DNA from: Nonomuraea glycinis
GTDB lineage: Bacteria; Actinomycetota; Actinomycetes; Streptosporangiales; Streptosporangiaceae
DNA length: 64,000 nt
Direction: 5' to 3'
Assembly (NCBI RefSeq): GCF_014646515.1
Contig: NZ_BMNK01000008.1
Span: 248,001 to 312,000 of the forward strand
Position 1 is the first letter of the stretch, and every line of letters starts with the position of its first letter. The position numbers and the translations under genes were made by a program. This document shows positions 50,878 through 62,335 of this stretch, piece by piece. Under the pieces are notes generated by a model that saw only the letters and a program-made list of their open reading frames with translations, searched no databases and had not been told where the DNA came from.

Positions 50878-51846
50878 ATGCCAGAATTCGGCTACACCCT
50901 GATGTGCGAACAGACCTCCGCCCGCCGGCTGGTGGACTTCGCCGCCATGGCGGAGCGAGCCGGCTTCGACTACGCGGTCATCTCCGACCACTACTTCCCG
51001 TGGCTGGAGGAGATGGGCCACTCGCCGTACGCCTGGTCGGTGCTCGGCGCCGTCGCGCAGGCCACCGAACGCCTGCCCCTGATGACCTACGTGACCTGCC
51101 CGCTCATGCGCTACCACCCGGTCGTGGTGGCGCAGAAGGCCGCCACCATGGGCGAGCTCACCCAGGGCCGTTTCGCCCTCGGCCTCGGCGCGGGCGAGAA
51201 CCTGAACGAGCACGTGATCGGCGAGGGCTGGCCCTCCGTCGACACCAGGCACCGCATGCTCGACGAGGCGGTACGGATCATCCGCGAGCTGTTCGGCGGC
51301 GGCTACGTCACCTTCCAGGGCGAGTTCTACGACGTGGACTCGGCCAAGCTGTACGACCTGCCCGACTCGCCGGTCCCGATCGGCATAGCCGCCTCCGGCG
51401 GCGCCTCGGCGCGGCTCGCCGCCGAGTACGGGGACATCCTGGTCATCAACGAGCCGATGCCGGAGGTGGTGGAGCGCTTCAGGGCGGCCGGCGGCGCGGG
51501 CAAGCCGGTGTACGGCCAGCTCGCCCTGTCCTACGACACCGACGCCGAAGCCGCCAAGGAACGCGCCCACCGCCTGTGGCGCTGGGCGGCGGTGGGCGGC
51601 TGGAAGGTCATGGCCGAGCTGCCCGGCCCGGTCAACTTCGAGGCCGCCGCCGGCACCGTACGACCGGATGACGTCGCGCGGAGCGTGCCGTGCGGCGACG
51701 ACGTGGACGCGGTCGTCGAGGCGGCCAGAAAGTACGTCGAGGCCGGCTTCACCCACCTCGCGCTCGTGCAGATCGGCGCCGACCAGCAGGAGCCGTTCTT
51801 CTCCTGGGCCCAGGAGAAACTGCTGCCCGCACTGCGCCGCCTGTGA
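50878..51846 (+). CDS. F420-dependent LLM-class oxidoreductase (TIGR03557-like)
   Basis: 322 residues from ATG 50878. The luciferase-like barrel shows 'AERAGFDYAVISDHYFPWLE', 'TCPLMRYHPVVVAQKAATMG', 'GRFALGLGAGENLNEHVIGE' and 'HLALVQIGADQQEPFF'. 'ISDHYFPW' with 'GAGENLNEH' is characteristic of F420-type glucose-6-phosphate-dehydrogenase-like proteins of this subgroup. It converges on leuS. Confidence 0.9.
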   Translation: MPEFGYTLMCEQTSARRLVDFAAMAERAGFDYAVISDHYFPWLEEMGHSPYAWSVLGAVAQATERLPLMTYVTCPLMRYHPVVVAQKAATMGELTQGRFALGLGAGENLNEHVIGEGWPSVDTRHRMLDEAVRIIRELFGGGYVTFQGEFYDVDSAKLYDLPDSPVPIGIAASGGASARLAAEYGDILVINEPMPEVVERFRAAGGAGKPVYGQLALSYDTDAEAAKERAHRLWRWAAVGGWKVMAELPGPVNFEAAAGTVRPDDVARSVPCGDDVDAVVEAARKYVEAGFTHLALVQIGADQQEPFFSWAQEKLLPALRRL

Positions 51847-51853
51847 GGGCGGC

Positions 51854-51988
51854 GCAGCACCTCGCCGCGGAGACCAGCGGCGGCTCGCCGCAGAGCTCCG
51901 CGGCGGCCCGCCGCGGAGACCAGCAGCCGCCTGACGCGGAGGTCAGCAGCGGCCCGACGCGGAGACCAGCGATCGCCTGACGCGGAGG

Positions 51989-51991
<3 letters not shown>
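51854..51991. repeat. six 23-bp tandem units filling the LLM/leuS gap and covering the leuS stop codon
   Basis: Units of exactly 23 bp begin at 51854, 51877, 51900, 51923, 51946 and 51969. The core reads GACGCGGAGRYCA in the last three units and GCCGCGGAGACCA-like in the earlier ones. The last unit ends with the leuS stop codon (TCA at 51989-51991). Units 4 and 6, and 3 and 5, are most alike. This is not CRISPR: no unique spacers. Confidence 0.9.
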
Positions 51992-54439
<2,448 letters not shown>

Positions 54440-54471
54440 GGCGGTCGTCCTTCTGATTGACTCGGACCCAT

Positions 54472-54500
54472 AAGAAAACCCCTCGTGTGCAACGAGGGGT
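54472..54500 (-). terminator. leader terminator (attenuator) before leuS
   Basis: On the minus strand a 9-bp stem ACCCCTCGT/ACGAGGGGT (54478-54486 with 54492-54500, 5-nt loop) is followed by TTTCTT, a classical intrinsic terminator. It sits between the leader peptide and leuS, 33 bp before the leuS start, so it should cut transcription unless prevented. Confidence 0.88.
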
Positions 54501-54502
54501 AG

Positions 54503-54534
54503 CCGCGACGGCGAGATGCTCAGAGCCGTCGCGG
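54503..54534 (-). promoter_or_regulatory. second leader hairpin before leuS
   Basis: A 10-bp stem (CCGCGACGGC/GCCGTCGCGG) with a 12-nt loop that contains the stop codon of the leader peptide. It is the likely ribosome-sensitive (pause or anti-terminator) structure of the attenuator. Confidence 0.7.
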
Positions 54535-54564
54535 CCCGGTAAGAAGCAGGGTCGCGGAACGCAT
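54520..54564 (-). CDS. leuS leader peptide (14 aa) with Leu-Leu-Leu
   Basis: ATG 54564 to TGA 54520-54522 reads MRSATLLLTGPRRL. Three consecutive leucine codons (CTG CTT CTT) plus a final Leu are what a leucine-sensing, ribosome-mediated attenuator needs. A -10-like TAGGCT lies six bases upstream of the ATG, so the leader may be translated without a 5' untranslated region. Its stop falls in the loop of the following hairpin. Confidence 0.75.
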   Translation of the reverse strand: MRSATLLLTGPRRL

Positions 54565-54570
54565 AGGTCA

Positions 54571-54576
54571 AGCCTA
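54571..54576 (-). promoter_or_regulatory. -10 box of the leuS leader promoter
   Basis: TAGGCT-N6-ATG on the minus strand; no clear -35 match. Confidence 0.5.
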
Positions 54577-54885
54577 GCGCACGTCTTCTACAGAATGCAG
54601 ACGCTCGATCGAGGTACGGGGGCACAATGGACCCTTCAGGTCTGGTGAGATCTGATGGTGATCTATCCGTTGTGACCTCTTATGTCCCTTTAGAATACTG
54701 TCGTCACCGTGGTGTATCCAGCTGAGCCCAGACGCTCGGAGGCCGACCTGCCCATGCAGGATCCGCCGACCGATCCACACGGCTTCGCCCGTTTCCCTGC
54801 GGGACCGGCAGGATCTCCTAGAAGATCCCATGAGATCATGCATGACACTTCAAATCCGGACATAGCCTCGGGAGGGCCGGCAGCA

Positions 54886-56796
54886 ATGGCAACGGAGAAT
54901 TCCGGAGCACCCCACCTGCCACCGTCCTGGCCCGACGCGCCGCGACAGGATGCCCCTTCGTGGCCGGATCCCCCGCGGAGCGACGTCCCGACGTCCTGGC
55001 CCTCCTCCTCCGACGGGGGCCGGCCGCAGCCGGGCCCGTCGTGGCCGGAGCCGGCCCCCGGCGAGGCGCGGCCGCACTGGCCCGAGCCCGCCCGCGACGA
55101 GGTGCCCACCGGCTGGCCGCAGAGCGCGCCGCCGGCCCAGCCCGCCTGGCCGGAGAGCGCCCCGCCCGCGCAGGGCGGCCAAGGCAGCTGGCCTGAGACC
55201 GGTCCGCCCGCGCAAGGCGGCCAAGGCGGCTGGCCCGAGACCGGCCCCGGCGCGCCGGCGCCCGCCCACAACGGCGGAGCGCACGCGTCGTCGCCCTGGC
55301 CGGAGCCGTCCGTGCAGCCCCCCGTCCCGGCCTGGGCCGAGCCTCCCGCCAGGCCGCCCGCCGCCTGGGCCAACCTCTCTTCCCCGGCCCCCTGGCCGCA
55401 GCAGGACGCCGCGCACGCGAACGCCGCCTACGACCGCGCCCCCGCGCCGCCGCCCGGCCAGCCCGTGCCCGGCGCCATGCCCCCGCACGACCGGGCCGGG
55501 CCGTACGACCAGGGCGGGCCGTACGACCAGGGTCCGCCGCAGGGCGGGCGGGCCGACACCTACAACGCGACGCACGACCAGACCCCGCTGGACGACCGAG
55601 GGACAGCGGTGTACGGACAGGGAGCTTCTCCGTTGGACCCCGCGCCGCGCCACCAGGCCCCCAACCCGCTCGACGACCGCGCGATGCCGCACGGCGGTGG
55701 CCACAGTGGCGGCCCCGGTGGTGGTCACGGCGGTGGTCAGGGTGGTCAGGGCGGTGGTCACGCTGGTGGTCAGGGCGGCCGTCCCGCCGATGACCGGACC
55801 ATGACGTACGCCCAACAGAACGGGCAGAACGGGCAGACCGGCGGCCGGGTGGACGAGCGGCCGGGCCCGGACGGCGGCCAGCCCGGGGACCAGCAGCCGG
55901 GACCGGGCAGGCCGGGTCACAACCTGAGCCGCGACCCCTCCGACCCGGACCGGCCGTTCGTGACGGCGGGGCAGATCAGCGGCTCGCGCACCCCGCCGCC
56001 CGAGCGCCAGCAGGAGCTCTGGAACACCGTCTTCGGCGACAACTACCAGGCGATGGGCGAGGGCGAGTCGCTGGACGACGACCCGGGCAAGCCCATCTGG
56101 ATCTACGCGCTGGCCGGTTCGGTGGCCATCGCGCTCGTCGGCGCGCTGCTGTGGGCGTTCCTCGCGGGCCCGCTGGCGGGCGAGGATCCCCCGAAGACGA
56201 ACGTGGCGGAGGTCAAGGCCACGCCCTCCGCCACTGCGACGAAGAAGCCGGTGAACGCGATCGGTCCGCTGCCGAAGTACCGGGGCACGGCCGCCCCGGT
56301 GATCGGCACGGTGCCGAACGCCCAGGCCGGGATCACCGTCCCGCGCCTCGGCGGCACCTGGCGGCTCGACCAGCGGACCACGGTCAAGGGCACCTACGGC
56401 TTCGACACCCGCCAGTACGCGCTGATCGACGCGGACACCGCCGGCCAGATCCTCACCGGCCCGCTGCCCACCCGGCTGACGTCCTTCTACAGCACACCGG
56501 ACGACCTGGAGCCGGTGATCAAGGCGGTCGTGGTGGACGCGCGCAAGCGCTTCTTCCCGGCGGGCAACAAGGTCCGCAAGATCGCTCAGCAGTCGATCAA
56601 GGTGGGCGACGCCACGGGCAGGCTGATGGCCTACTCACTGACCTCCCCCACCGAGAAGGCCACCATCGTCACGGCCGCGATCAACACCGGCGGTCAGGTG
56701 CCGGCGATCGTCTACATGTCGATCCCGTCGGAGGGCAAGGCCCTGCTGCCCGACGTCAACACCGTGGTGAAGCGGCTCGCGCTCAGCCAGGGCTGA
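54886..56796 (+). CDS. Pro/Gly-rich single-pass membrane protein with extracellular domain
   Basis: 636 residues if started at ATG 54886 (an open frame extends to GTG 54709; the start is uncertain, ATG 54838 also possible). Residues 1-400 are disordered and rich in Pro, Gly, Trp and Gln, with repeats 'PPAQGGQGSWPETG' and a Gly-His-Gln run. One membrane helix follows ('IWIYALAGSVAIALVGALLW'). The last ~180 residues are an outside-facing globular domain ('ITVPRLGGTWRLDQRTTVKG', 'ITAAINTGGQVPAIVYMSIP'-like strands). The layout resembles actinobacterial cell-envelope proteins with a cytoplasmic interaction tail. The role is unknown. Confidence 0.7.
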   Translation: MATENSGAPHLPPSWPDAPRQDAPSWPDPPRSDVPTSWPSSSDGGRPQPGPSWPEPAPGEARPHWPEPARDEVPTGWPQSAPPAQPAWPESAPPAQGGQGSWPETGPPAQGGQGGWPETGPGAPAPAHNGGAHASSPWPEPSVQPPVPAWAEPPARPPAAWANLSSPAPWPQQDAAHANAAYDRAPAPPPGQPVPGAMPPHDRAGPYDQGGPYDQGPPQGGRADTYNATHDQTPLDDRGTAVYGQGASPLDPAPRHQAPNPLDDRAMPHGGGHSGGPGGGHGGGQGGQGGGHAGGQGGRPADDRTMTYAQQNGQNGQTGGRVDERPGPDGGQPGDQQPGPGRPGHNLSRDPSDPDRPFVTAGQISGSRTPPPERQQELWNTVFGDNYQAMGEGESLDDDPGKPIWIYALAGSVAIALVGALLWAFLAGPLAGEDPPKTNVAEVKATPSATATKKPVNAIGPLPKYRGTAAPVIGTVPNAQAGITVPRLGGTWRLDQRTTVKGTYGFDTRQYALIDADTAGQILTGPLPTRLTSFYSTPDDLEPVIKAVVVDARKRFFPAGNKVRKIAQQSIKVGDATGRLMAYSLTSPTEKATIVTAAINTGGQVPAIVYMSIPSEGKALLPDVNTVVKRLALSQG

Positions 56797-56805
56797 GCCG
56801 CCGGG

Positions 56806-58047
56806 TCAGAACGTGCACTCCATGTGCTTGATGCCGTTGATGAAGCTGGAGTGCAGCCGGTCGGGCTTGCCGCCCTCGATCTGCGGCACGCGGCTCAGCA
56901 GCTCGCGGAACATCACGGTGATCTCGCGGCGGGCCAGGTGGGCGCCCAGGCAGAAGTGCGGTCCCGGGCCGCCGAACCCGACGTGCGGGTTCGGCTGGCG
57001 GGTGATGTCGAACCGGCCCGGGTCGGCGAACACCTCGGCGTCCCGGTTGGCGGCCCAGTAGTACAGCAGGACCTTCTCGCCCTCGCGGTAGAGGTGGCCG
57101 TTCATCTCGTGGTCGCGGGTGACCTTGCGGCGCATGAAGTTGACCGGGGAGGCGAGCCGGACGATCTCCTCCACCGCCGTGGGGGTGTGCCGGTCGAAGT
57201 CGCTCAGCCACAGCGCGCGCTGGTCTGGGTTGCGGGTGAGCAGGCGCAGTCCGTACGAGATGGCGTTGCGGGTGGTCTCGTTGCCCGCGACGACGAGCAG
57301 GATGAAGAACGAGCCCAGCTCCTTCATGGTCAGCCGCTCGCCGTCGATGTTGGCGTTGACCAGCGAGGACGTCAGGTCGTCGGTGGGCTCGTCGGCGCGC
57401 CGGACGGCGAGGTCCTGGACGAGCTGCTGGAGCTCCATGCCGGCGGTGAGCAGCCGCTCGGCGATCTTGTCGATGTCGGGGCCGGTGAACTCGGGGTCGA
57501 AGCCGCCGAGGATCACGTTGGAGCGGTCGAAGACGAAGCCGTAGTCGCGCTCCGGGATGCCCATCATGTCGCAGATGATCTTCAGGGGCAGGCGGGCGGC
57601 GACCTCGGTGACGAAGTCGCAGCCGGGGCCCTTGGCCAGCAGGTCGTCGACGATCTTCGTGGCGGCGCTCTCCACGTCGGCCTCGAACTGCTTGATCATC
57701 TTGGGCGTGAAAGCGCGCGAGACGATCCGGCGCAGGCGCGCGTGCCGCGGGTCGTCCATGTTGATCATCGAGCCGAAGTACTCGGCGAACTCCGCGGGCA
57801 TGTCCGGGATGTTCGTCGCGCCGCCCTGGCCGGAGCTGAAGACGTCGGGAGCGCGGCTGGCTTCGAGGATGTCGGCGTGCTTGACCAGGGCGTAGTAGCC
57901 GGGGCCCTTGGGCGCGAAGGAGATCTCCGGCTCCGCGAAGAAGGCCGGCGTCCGGAGGCCGCGCAGCAGCTCGAACGCCTGCTCGCGCTCGGCCATGGGC
58001 CTGGTCCAAAAGAGGCTGTCCGACAGGTCGAAGTCAACGACGCTCAT
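56806..58047 (-). CDS. cytochrome P450
   Basis: 413 residues from ATG 58047 with AAGGA upstream. The I-helix oxygen motif is 'LLVVAGNETTRN', the K-helix ExxR is in 'TAVEEIVRLASPV' and the heme motif is 'FGGPGPHFCLGAHLARREIT' with Cys as the iron ligand. 'MINMDDPRHARLRRIVSRAF' is the usual C-helix region. It uses electrons from a ferredoxin not encoded here. Family-level resemblance is to the CYP124/125/142-type hydroxylases of fatty or sterol chains, but this is inference. It is divergent from nothing; the GMC oxidoreductase follows on the same strand. Confidence 0.9.
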   Translation of the reverse strand: MSVVDFDLSDSLFWTRPMAEREQAFELLRGLRTPAFFAEPEISFAPKGPGYYALVKHADILEASRAPDVFSSGQGGATNIPDMPAEFAEYFGSMINMDDPRHARLRRIVSRAFTPKMIKQFEADVESAATKIVDDLLAKGPGCDFVTEVAARLPLKIICDMMGIPERDYGFVFDRSNVILGGFDPEFTGPDIDKIAERLLTAGMELQQLVQDLAVRRADEPTDDLTSSLVNANIDGERLTMKELGSFFILLVVAGNETTRNAISYGLRLLTRNPDQRALWLSDFDRHTPTAVEEIVRLASPVNFMRRKVTRDHEMNGHLYREGEKVLLYYWAANRDAEVFADPGRFDITRQPNPHVGFGGPGPHFCLGAHLARREITVMFRELLSRVPQIEGGKPDRLHSSFINGIKHMECTF

Positions 58048-58069
58048 GAGGCCATCCTTGGAGTCGTGG

Positions 58070-58108
58070 GCACGTACGTCAATGCTTTTGCACGTACACC
58101 GTACGTAC
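58070..58108. promoter_or_regulatory. repeated GCACGTAC sites upstream of the P450 gene
   Basis: GCACGTAC occurs at 58070-58077 and again 20 bp on at 58090-58097, followed by GTACGTAC at 58101-58108. Closely spaced repeats in the short gap between the GMC and P450 genes suggest an operator for a TetR-like regulator, which is not in this window. Confidence 0.45.
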
Positions 58109-58184
58109 TCGGTGGAAAACCTGCACGGGAGGTCCCGCGCCGGGTGATCCAGCAGGCCCGGCGCGGGCGTTTCGGTGATCCGGC

Positions 58185-59726
58185 TCAGCGCGGGGCGATC
58201 AGGTCGGCCGCCTTTTCGCCGATCATGATGGCCGGGGCGTGGGTGTGGCCGCGGTTCAGGGTCGGCATGATCGACGCGTCCGCCACCCTGAGCCCGTCGA
58301 CGCCGCGCACCTTCAGGGCGGGGTCCACGACGGACTCCTCGTCCGCGCCCATCCGGCAGGTGCCGACCGGGTGGTAGAGGGTCTCGCCGCGCTCGCGGAC
58401 CCACTGCGCGAGCTCGTCGTCGCTCTCGGGCGCGGTGTAAGGCGCCATCGGCCCGTCCGCGTACGGCTGCATCGCGGTGGTGGTGAAGACCTGCTGGGCC
58501 ACCTTCAGCCCGGCGACCAGCCGCCTGACGTCCGCCTCCTCGGCCAGGTAGCCGGGGTCGATCAGCACCTCACGGCCGTTCAGCCCGACTCTGCCGCGGC
58601 TCTCCGGCTGCAGCAGGATGACGCCGACGGTCAGGCCGTGCCCGGTGGGCGGGGTGAGGCCGTGGTCGATGAAGGGGCCGGGGGCGAAGATCAGCTCGAT
58701 GTCCGGCGCCGGCTCCTCGGGCGAGGTCCGCAGGAAGGCGACGGCCTCGCCCACGTTCGTGGTCAGCATGCCGGAGCGCAGCACGAGGTAGCGCAGCAGG
58801 TTGCCGAGCGACTCGGCCCCGGTCAGCGTCACCGGCTGCTTGCAGGAGATGAACACCCCGGACGAGAGATGGTCCTGAAGGTTCTTGCCGACCTGCGGCG
58901 AGTCGCGCACGAGGGCGACGCCCGCGTCGCGCAGTTCCTCGGCCGCGCCCACTCCCGAGCGCAGCAGCAGGTACGGGGAGCCAATCGTGCCCGCCGACAG
59001 GATCACCTCCCGCCTGGCCCGCAGCAGGGAGCCGCCGCTGTGCTCGACGCCGATGGCGCGGGTGCCGTCGAAGACCACGCGGTCCACGTCCGTGCCGGTG
59101 AGCACCGTCAGGTTGGGGCGTTTGCGCGCCGGGCGCAGGTAGCCGTCGGCGGCGCTCCAGCGGCGCCCGCGCTCCTGGGTGACGGGAGTGGGGCCGTACC
59201 CCTCGTTGGAGCGGCCATTGAGCTCGGCCAGCCGCTCTAACCCGAGCTCCTCGCACGCCTTCAGGAAGGCGGCGGTGGCGACGTTGGGACTGCGCAGCTC
59301 GGAGATGAACAGCGGGCCCGCCGAGCCGTACACCCCGCCGTGATTGCTGCCGACGCGCCGCTCGGCCTTGGTGAAGTAGGGCAGGACCTCGTCGTAGGAC
59401 CAGCCGGGGACCTCCCACTGGTCGTAGTCCCGCTGGCAGCCGCGCAGCCACATCTGGGCGTTGATCGAGGAGGAGCCGCCGAGGACCCGGCCGCGGGGCC
59501 AGTAGAGCTCGCGGTCGGCCATCTCACTCTGCTTGGCGGTGGTGAAGTCCCAGTCGTAGTCGGTCTTGAAGAGCTTGGCGAAGCCCGCGGGCATGCGGAT
59601 CTCCAGCTTGTCGTCCTTCGCCCCGGCCTCGACCAGGGCCACCGACACCTCGGGATCCGCCGAGAGCCTGTTGGCCAGCACGCATCCGGCCGACCCGGCC
59701 CCCACGATCACGTAGTCGTACTCCAT
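58185..59726 (-). CDS. GMC-family oxidoreductase (choline dehydrogenase-like)
   Basis: 513 residues from ATG 59726 with GGGAGGGG upstream. The FAD motif is 'YDYVIVGAGSAGCVLANRLS', GMC signature 1 is 'WPRGRVLGGSSSINAQMWLR', and signature 2 lies near 'EVILSAGTIGSPYLLLRSGV'. The C-terminal catalytic His pair region is 'LYHPVGTCRMG' with 'NRGHTHAPAIMIGEKA'. It oxidises an alcohol, probably of a lipid or terpenoid, given the P450 and acyl-CoA ligase neighbours. Confidence 0.92.
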   Translation of the reverse strand: MEYDYVIVGAGSAGCVLANRLSADPEVSVALVEAGAKDDKLEIRMPAGFAKLFKTDYDWDFTTAKQSEMADRELYWPRGRVLGGSSSINAQMWLRGCQRDYDQWEVPGWSYDEVLPYFTKAERRVGSNHGGVYGSAGPLFISELRSPNVATAAFLKACEELGLERLAELNGRSNEGYGPTPVTQERGRRWSAADGYLRPARKRPNLTVLTGTDVDRVVFDGTRAIGVEHSGGSLLRARREVILSAGTIGSPYLLLRSGVGAAEELRDAGVALVRDSPQVGKNLQDHLSSGVFISCKQPVTLTGAESLGNLLRYLVLRSGMLTTNVGEAVAFLRTSPEEPAPDIELIFAPGPFIDHGLTPPTGHGLTVGVILLQPESRGRVGLNGREVLIDPGYLAEEADVRRLVAGLKVAQQVFTTTAMQPYADGPMAPYTAPESDDELAQWVRERGETLYHPVGTCRMGADEESVVDPALKVRGVDGLRVADASIMPTLNRGHTHAPAIMIGEKAADLIAPR

Positions 59727-59873
59727 GGCCCCTCCCAGGGTGAGCAACCTGGTACTTACTTACTCCACGTGGTGGACCACGTCCATACGTAGTTGTGACC
59801 TCCGTCACCTACCGGCCGGTATGTCTTGCTGCGAGGATGTCGCGCGAAGGCCAAACATGGGAGGAAGGCACAC

Positions 59874-61409
59874 ATGCTGAACCTGTCGAGCGTCCTGGAA
59901 GACAGTGCGAGGAACAACCCGGACGGCACCGCCATCGTCTTCGGTGACATGCGGCTGCCGTACTCCATGATCGAGACTGTCGCCTGCCAGGTCGCGAACC
60001 TGCTGGTGTCGCGCGGCATCGGCAAGGGCGACAAGGTCGCGCTCGCCTGTCCCAACCTGCCCTACTTCCCGTTCGTCTACTTCGGCATCCTCAAGGCCGG
60101 GGCGACCGTGGTGCCGCTGAACGTGCTGCTGCACGCCAGGGAGATCGCCTATCACCTGGACGACAGCGACGCCAAGGCGCTGTTCTGCTTCGAGGGGACC
60201 GCCGAGCTGCCGCTGGGCGAGCGGGGCAAGGCCGGCTTCGAGAGCGCCGAGGGGTGCGAGCAGTTCTTCGTGCTGCCCGCCACGCCGCTGGCGACCGAGT
60301 CGGAGTACGGCGAGTCGTTCTGGGCCGCGCTGGGCGGGATGTCCGGCGAGTTCTCGACCGTGCAGACCTCGGCCGACGACACCGCCGTGATCCTCTACAC
60401 CTCCGGCACCACCGGCCGCCCCAAGGGCGCCGAGCTCAGCCACCAGAACATGCTGATGAACGTCATGGTCAGCGACAAGATGTTCCCACGCACGGAGGGC
60501 GGCGACGCCTACCTCGCGGTCCTGCCGCTGTTCCACAGCTTCGGCCAGACGGTCTGCATGAACACCGGTTTCATGCGCGGCGCGACCGTCGTGCTGATGC
60601 CGCGCTTCGACCCGGGCGAGGCGCTGGCCGCCATGAGCCGCGAGAAGGTCACGTTCTTCGCCGGCGTCCCGACCATGTACTGGGCGATGCTCACCAAGAT
60701 CCACACCGAGAACGTGGAGGTGCCGACCTCGCTCAAGGTGGCCTCGGCCGGCGGCTCCGCCTCGCCCGTCGAGGTGCTCAAGGACTTCGAGCAGACCTTC
60801 GGCCTGAGCATCCTCGAGGGCTACGGCCTGTCGGAGACCGCCCCCATCGCCAGCTTCAACCAGCTCGGCCGGCCCACCAAGCCCGGCACGATCGGCACGC
60901 CCATCTGGGGCGTGGAGATGAAACTGATCGACGCCGACTGGAAGACGGTCGAGGGCGAGGGCCCAGGCGAGATCGCCATCCGCGGCCACAACGTCATGAA
61001 GGGCTACTACGGCCGGCCCGAGGCGACCGCCGAGGTGATGCGCGACGGCTGGTTCCGCACCGGCGACATCGCCACCCGGGACGCCGACGGCTACTACTCG
61101 ATCATCGACCGGGCCAAGGACATGATCATCCGCAATGGCTTCAACGTCTATCCGCGGGAGGTGGAGGAGCTCCTGGTCACGCACGAGGGCGTCTCGCTCG
61201 CCGCCGTCGTGGGCGTCCCGCACGACGCCCACGGCGAGGAGATCAAGGCGTACGTCATCCGCACCCCCGGGTCGTCGGTGACCGACGAGGAGCTCATCGC
61301 CTGGACCCGGGACAACATGGCGGCCTACAAATACCCCCGCATCGTCGAGTTCCGCGACGAGCTGCCCATGACCGCCACCGGCAAGATCCTCAAGCGCGAA
61401 CTCCGCTGA
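59874..61409 (+). CDS. long-chain acyl-CoA synthetase (FadD-like)
   Basis: 511 residues from ATG 59874 (GGAGG at 59859-59863). AMP-binding motifs are 'ILYTSGTTGRPKGAELSHQN' and 'YGLSETAPIASFNQLG'. Motif 'GWFRTGDIATRDADGYYSII' and the C-terminal 'ELPMTATGKILKRELR' (catalytic Lys in TGKILK) complete the adenylate-forming fold. It is divergent from the GMC gene across 147 bp. It activates a carboxylic acid as its CoA thioester. A strong terminator follows. Confidence 0.92.
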   Translation: MLNLSSVLEDSARNNPDGTAIVFGDMRLPYSMIETVACQVANLLVSRGIGKGDKVALACPNLPYFPFVYFGILKAGATVVPLNVLLHAREIAYHLDDSDAKALFCFEGTAELPLGERGKAGFESAEGCEQFFVLPATPLATESEYGESFWAALGGMSGEFSTVQTSADDTAVILYTSGTTGRPKGAELSHQNMLMNVMVSDKMFPRTEGGDAYLAVLPLFHSFGQTVCMNTGFMRGATVVLMPRFDPGEALAAMSREKVTFFAGVPTMYWAMLTKIHTENVEVPTSLKVASAGGSASPVEVLKDFEQTFGLSILEGYGLSETAPIASFNQLGRPTKPGTIGTPIWGVEMKLIDADWKTVEGEGPGEIAIRGHNVMKGYYGRPEATAEVMRDGWFRTGDIATRDADGYYSIIDRAKDMIIRNGFNVYPREVEELLVTHEGVSLAAVVGVPHDAHGEEIKAYVIRTPGSSVTDEELIAWTRDNMAAYKYPRIVEFRDELPMTATGKILKRELR

Positions 61410-61419
61410 TCGCCCGGCA

Positions 61420-61444
61420 GCCCTCTCCCCGTGCGGGAGAGGGC
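61420..61444 (+). terminator. intrinsic terminator after the acyl-CoA ligase
   Basis: 10-bp stem GCCCTCTCCC/GGGAGAGGGC with a CGTGC loop, followed by TTTCCCC. It ends the ligase unit before the hydrolase gene. Confidence 0.85.
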
Positions 61445-61522
61445 TTTCCCCCTGCGGGCGAAACGTGCGCGGGCCCCGGAGCGATCAGAACGTGGACGGG
61501 TCACTCGACCGCGGAGGCGATC

Positions 61523-62335
61523 ATGAACACTGGCACGCTGGCCGTACCCGGCGCCGAGCTCTACTACGAGGTTCGGGGGTCGGGACCGGTCCTGCTGCTG
61601 ATCAACGGCGGTGAGGGCGACGCGGCGATGTACGCGCCGCTGGCCCACCAGCTCGCCGACGGCTACACCGTCATCACCTACGACCCCCGGGGCAACTCCC
61701 GCAGCCGCCTGACCGGCCCGCTCGGCGAGCAGCGCGTCGAGGAGCACGCCCGCGACGCCCACCTGCTGCTGCGGGCGCTGAACCGCGAGCCCGCCTACCT
61801 CTTCGGCACCAGCTACGGCGGCATGGTCGGCATGGAGGTCCTGGCCGCCCACCCCGAGCAGGTCAGAGGGCTGGTCTCACACGAGCCGCTGCTCATCGAG
61901 CTGCTGCCCGACGCGGTCCGCCGGCACGCGGCCTTCCAGGAGGTGTACGACATCTTCCGGCGCGACGGCGCCCGGCCGGCCCTGCGGCGGCTGAACGCCG
62001 AACTGGGCGACGTGGGCCTGCCGCCCGAGCTCACCGCCGACCTGCCCGCCCCGATCGCCGAGATGCTGGCCCGGGTGGCCGGCAACCTCGCCTTCTGCCT
62101 GGAGTACGAGCTGCGCTCGTTCGTGCGGTACGTGCCGGACCTGGACGCGCTGCGCGACGGGCCGTTCACCGTGGCGAACGGCGTCGAGACGCACGCGACC
62201 GTCGGCTACGCCACGTCGGTGCTCCTCGCCGAGCGGCTCGGCGAGGAGATCGCCGACTTCCCCGGCGGGCACGTGGGTTTCCTCACGCACCCGGCCGAGT
62301 TCGCCAAGACGTTGCACGAGGTGCTGAATCGCTGA
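61523..62335 (+). CDS. alpha/beta hydrolase
   Basis: 270 residues from ATG 61523 with GGAGG at 61512-61516. The oxyanion HGGG-like region is 'GPVLLLINGGEGDAAM', the nucleophile elbow is 'AYLFGTSYGGMVGMEVLA' (Ser in GTSYGG), and the C-terminal His lies in 'FPGGHVGFLTHPAEF'. The Asp acid is not certain. Substrate unknown. Confidence 0.88.
   Translation: MNTGTLAVPGAELYYEVRGSGPVLLLINGGEGDAAMYAPLAHQLADGYTVITYDPRGNSRSRLTGPLGEQRVEEHARDAHLLLRALNREPAYLFGTSYGGMVGMEVLAAHPEQVRGLVSHEPLLIELLPDAVRRHAAFQEVYDIFRRDGARPALRRLNAELGDVGLPPELTADLPAPIAEMLARVAGNLAFCLEYELRSFVRYVPDLDALRDGPFTVANGVETHATVGYATSVLLAERLGEEIADFPGGHVGFLTHPAEFAKTLHEVLNR

Noticed and set aside
54440..54600. A T-box riboswitch before leuS
   Set aside because: No T-box consensus sequence was seen, whereas a Leu-rich leader peptide with a terminator fits ribosome-mediated attenuation.
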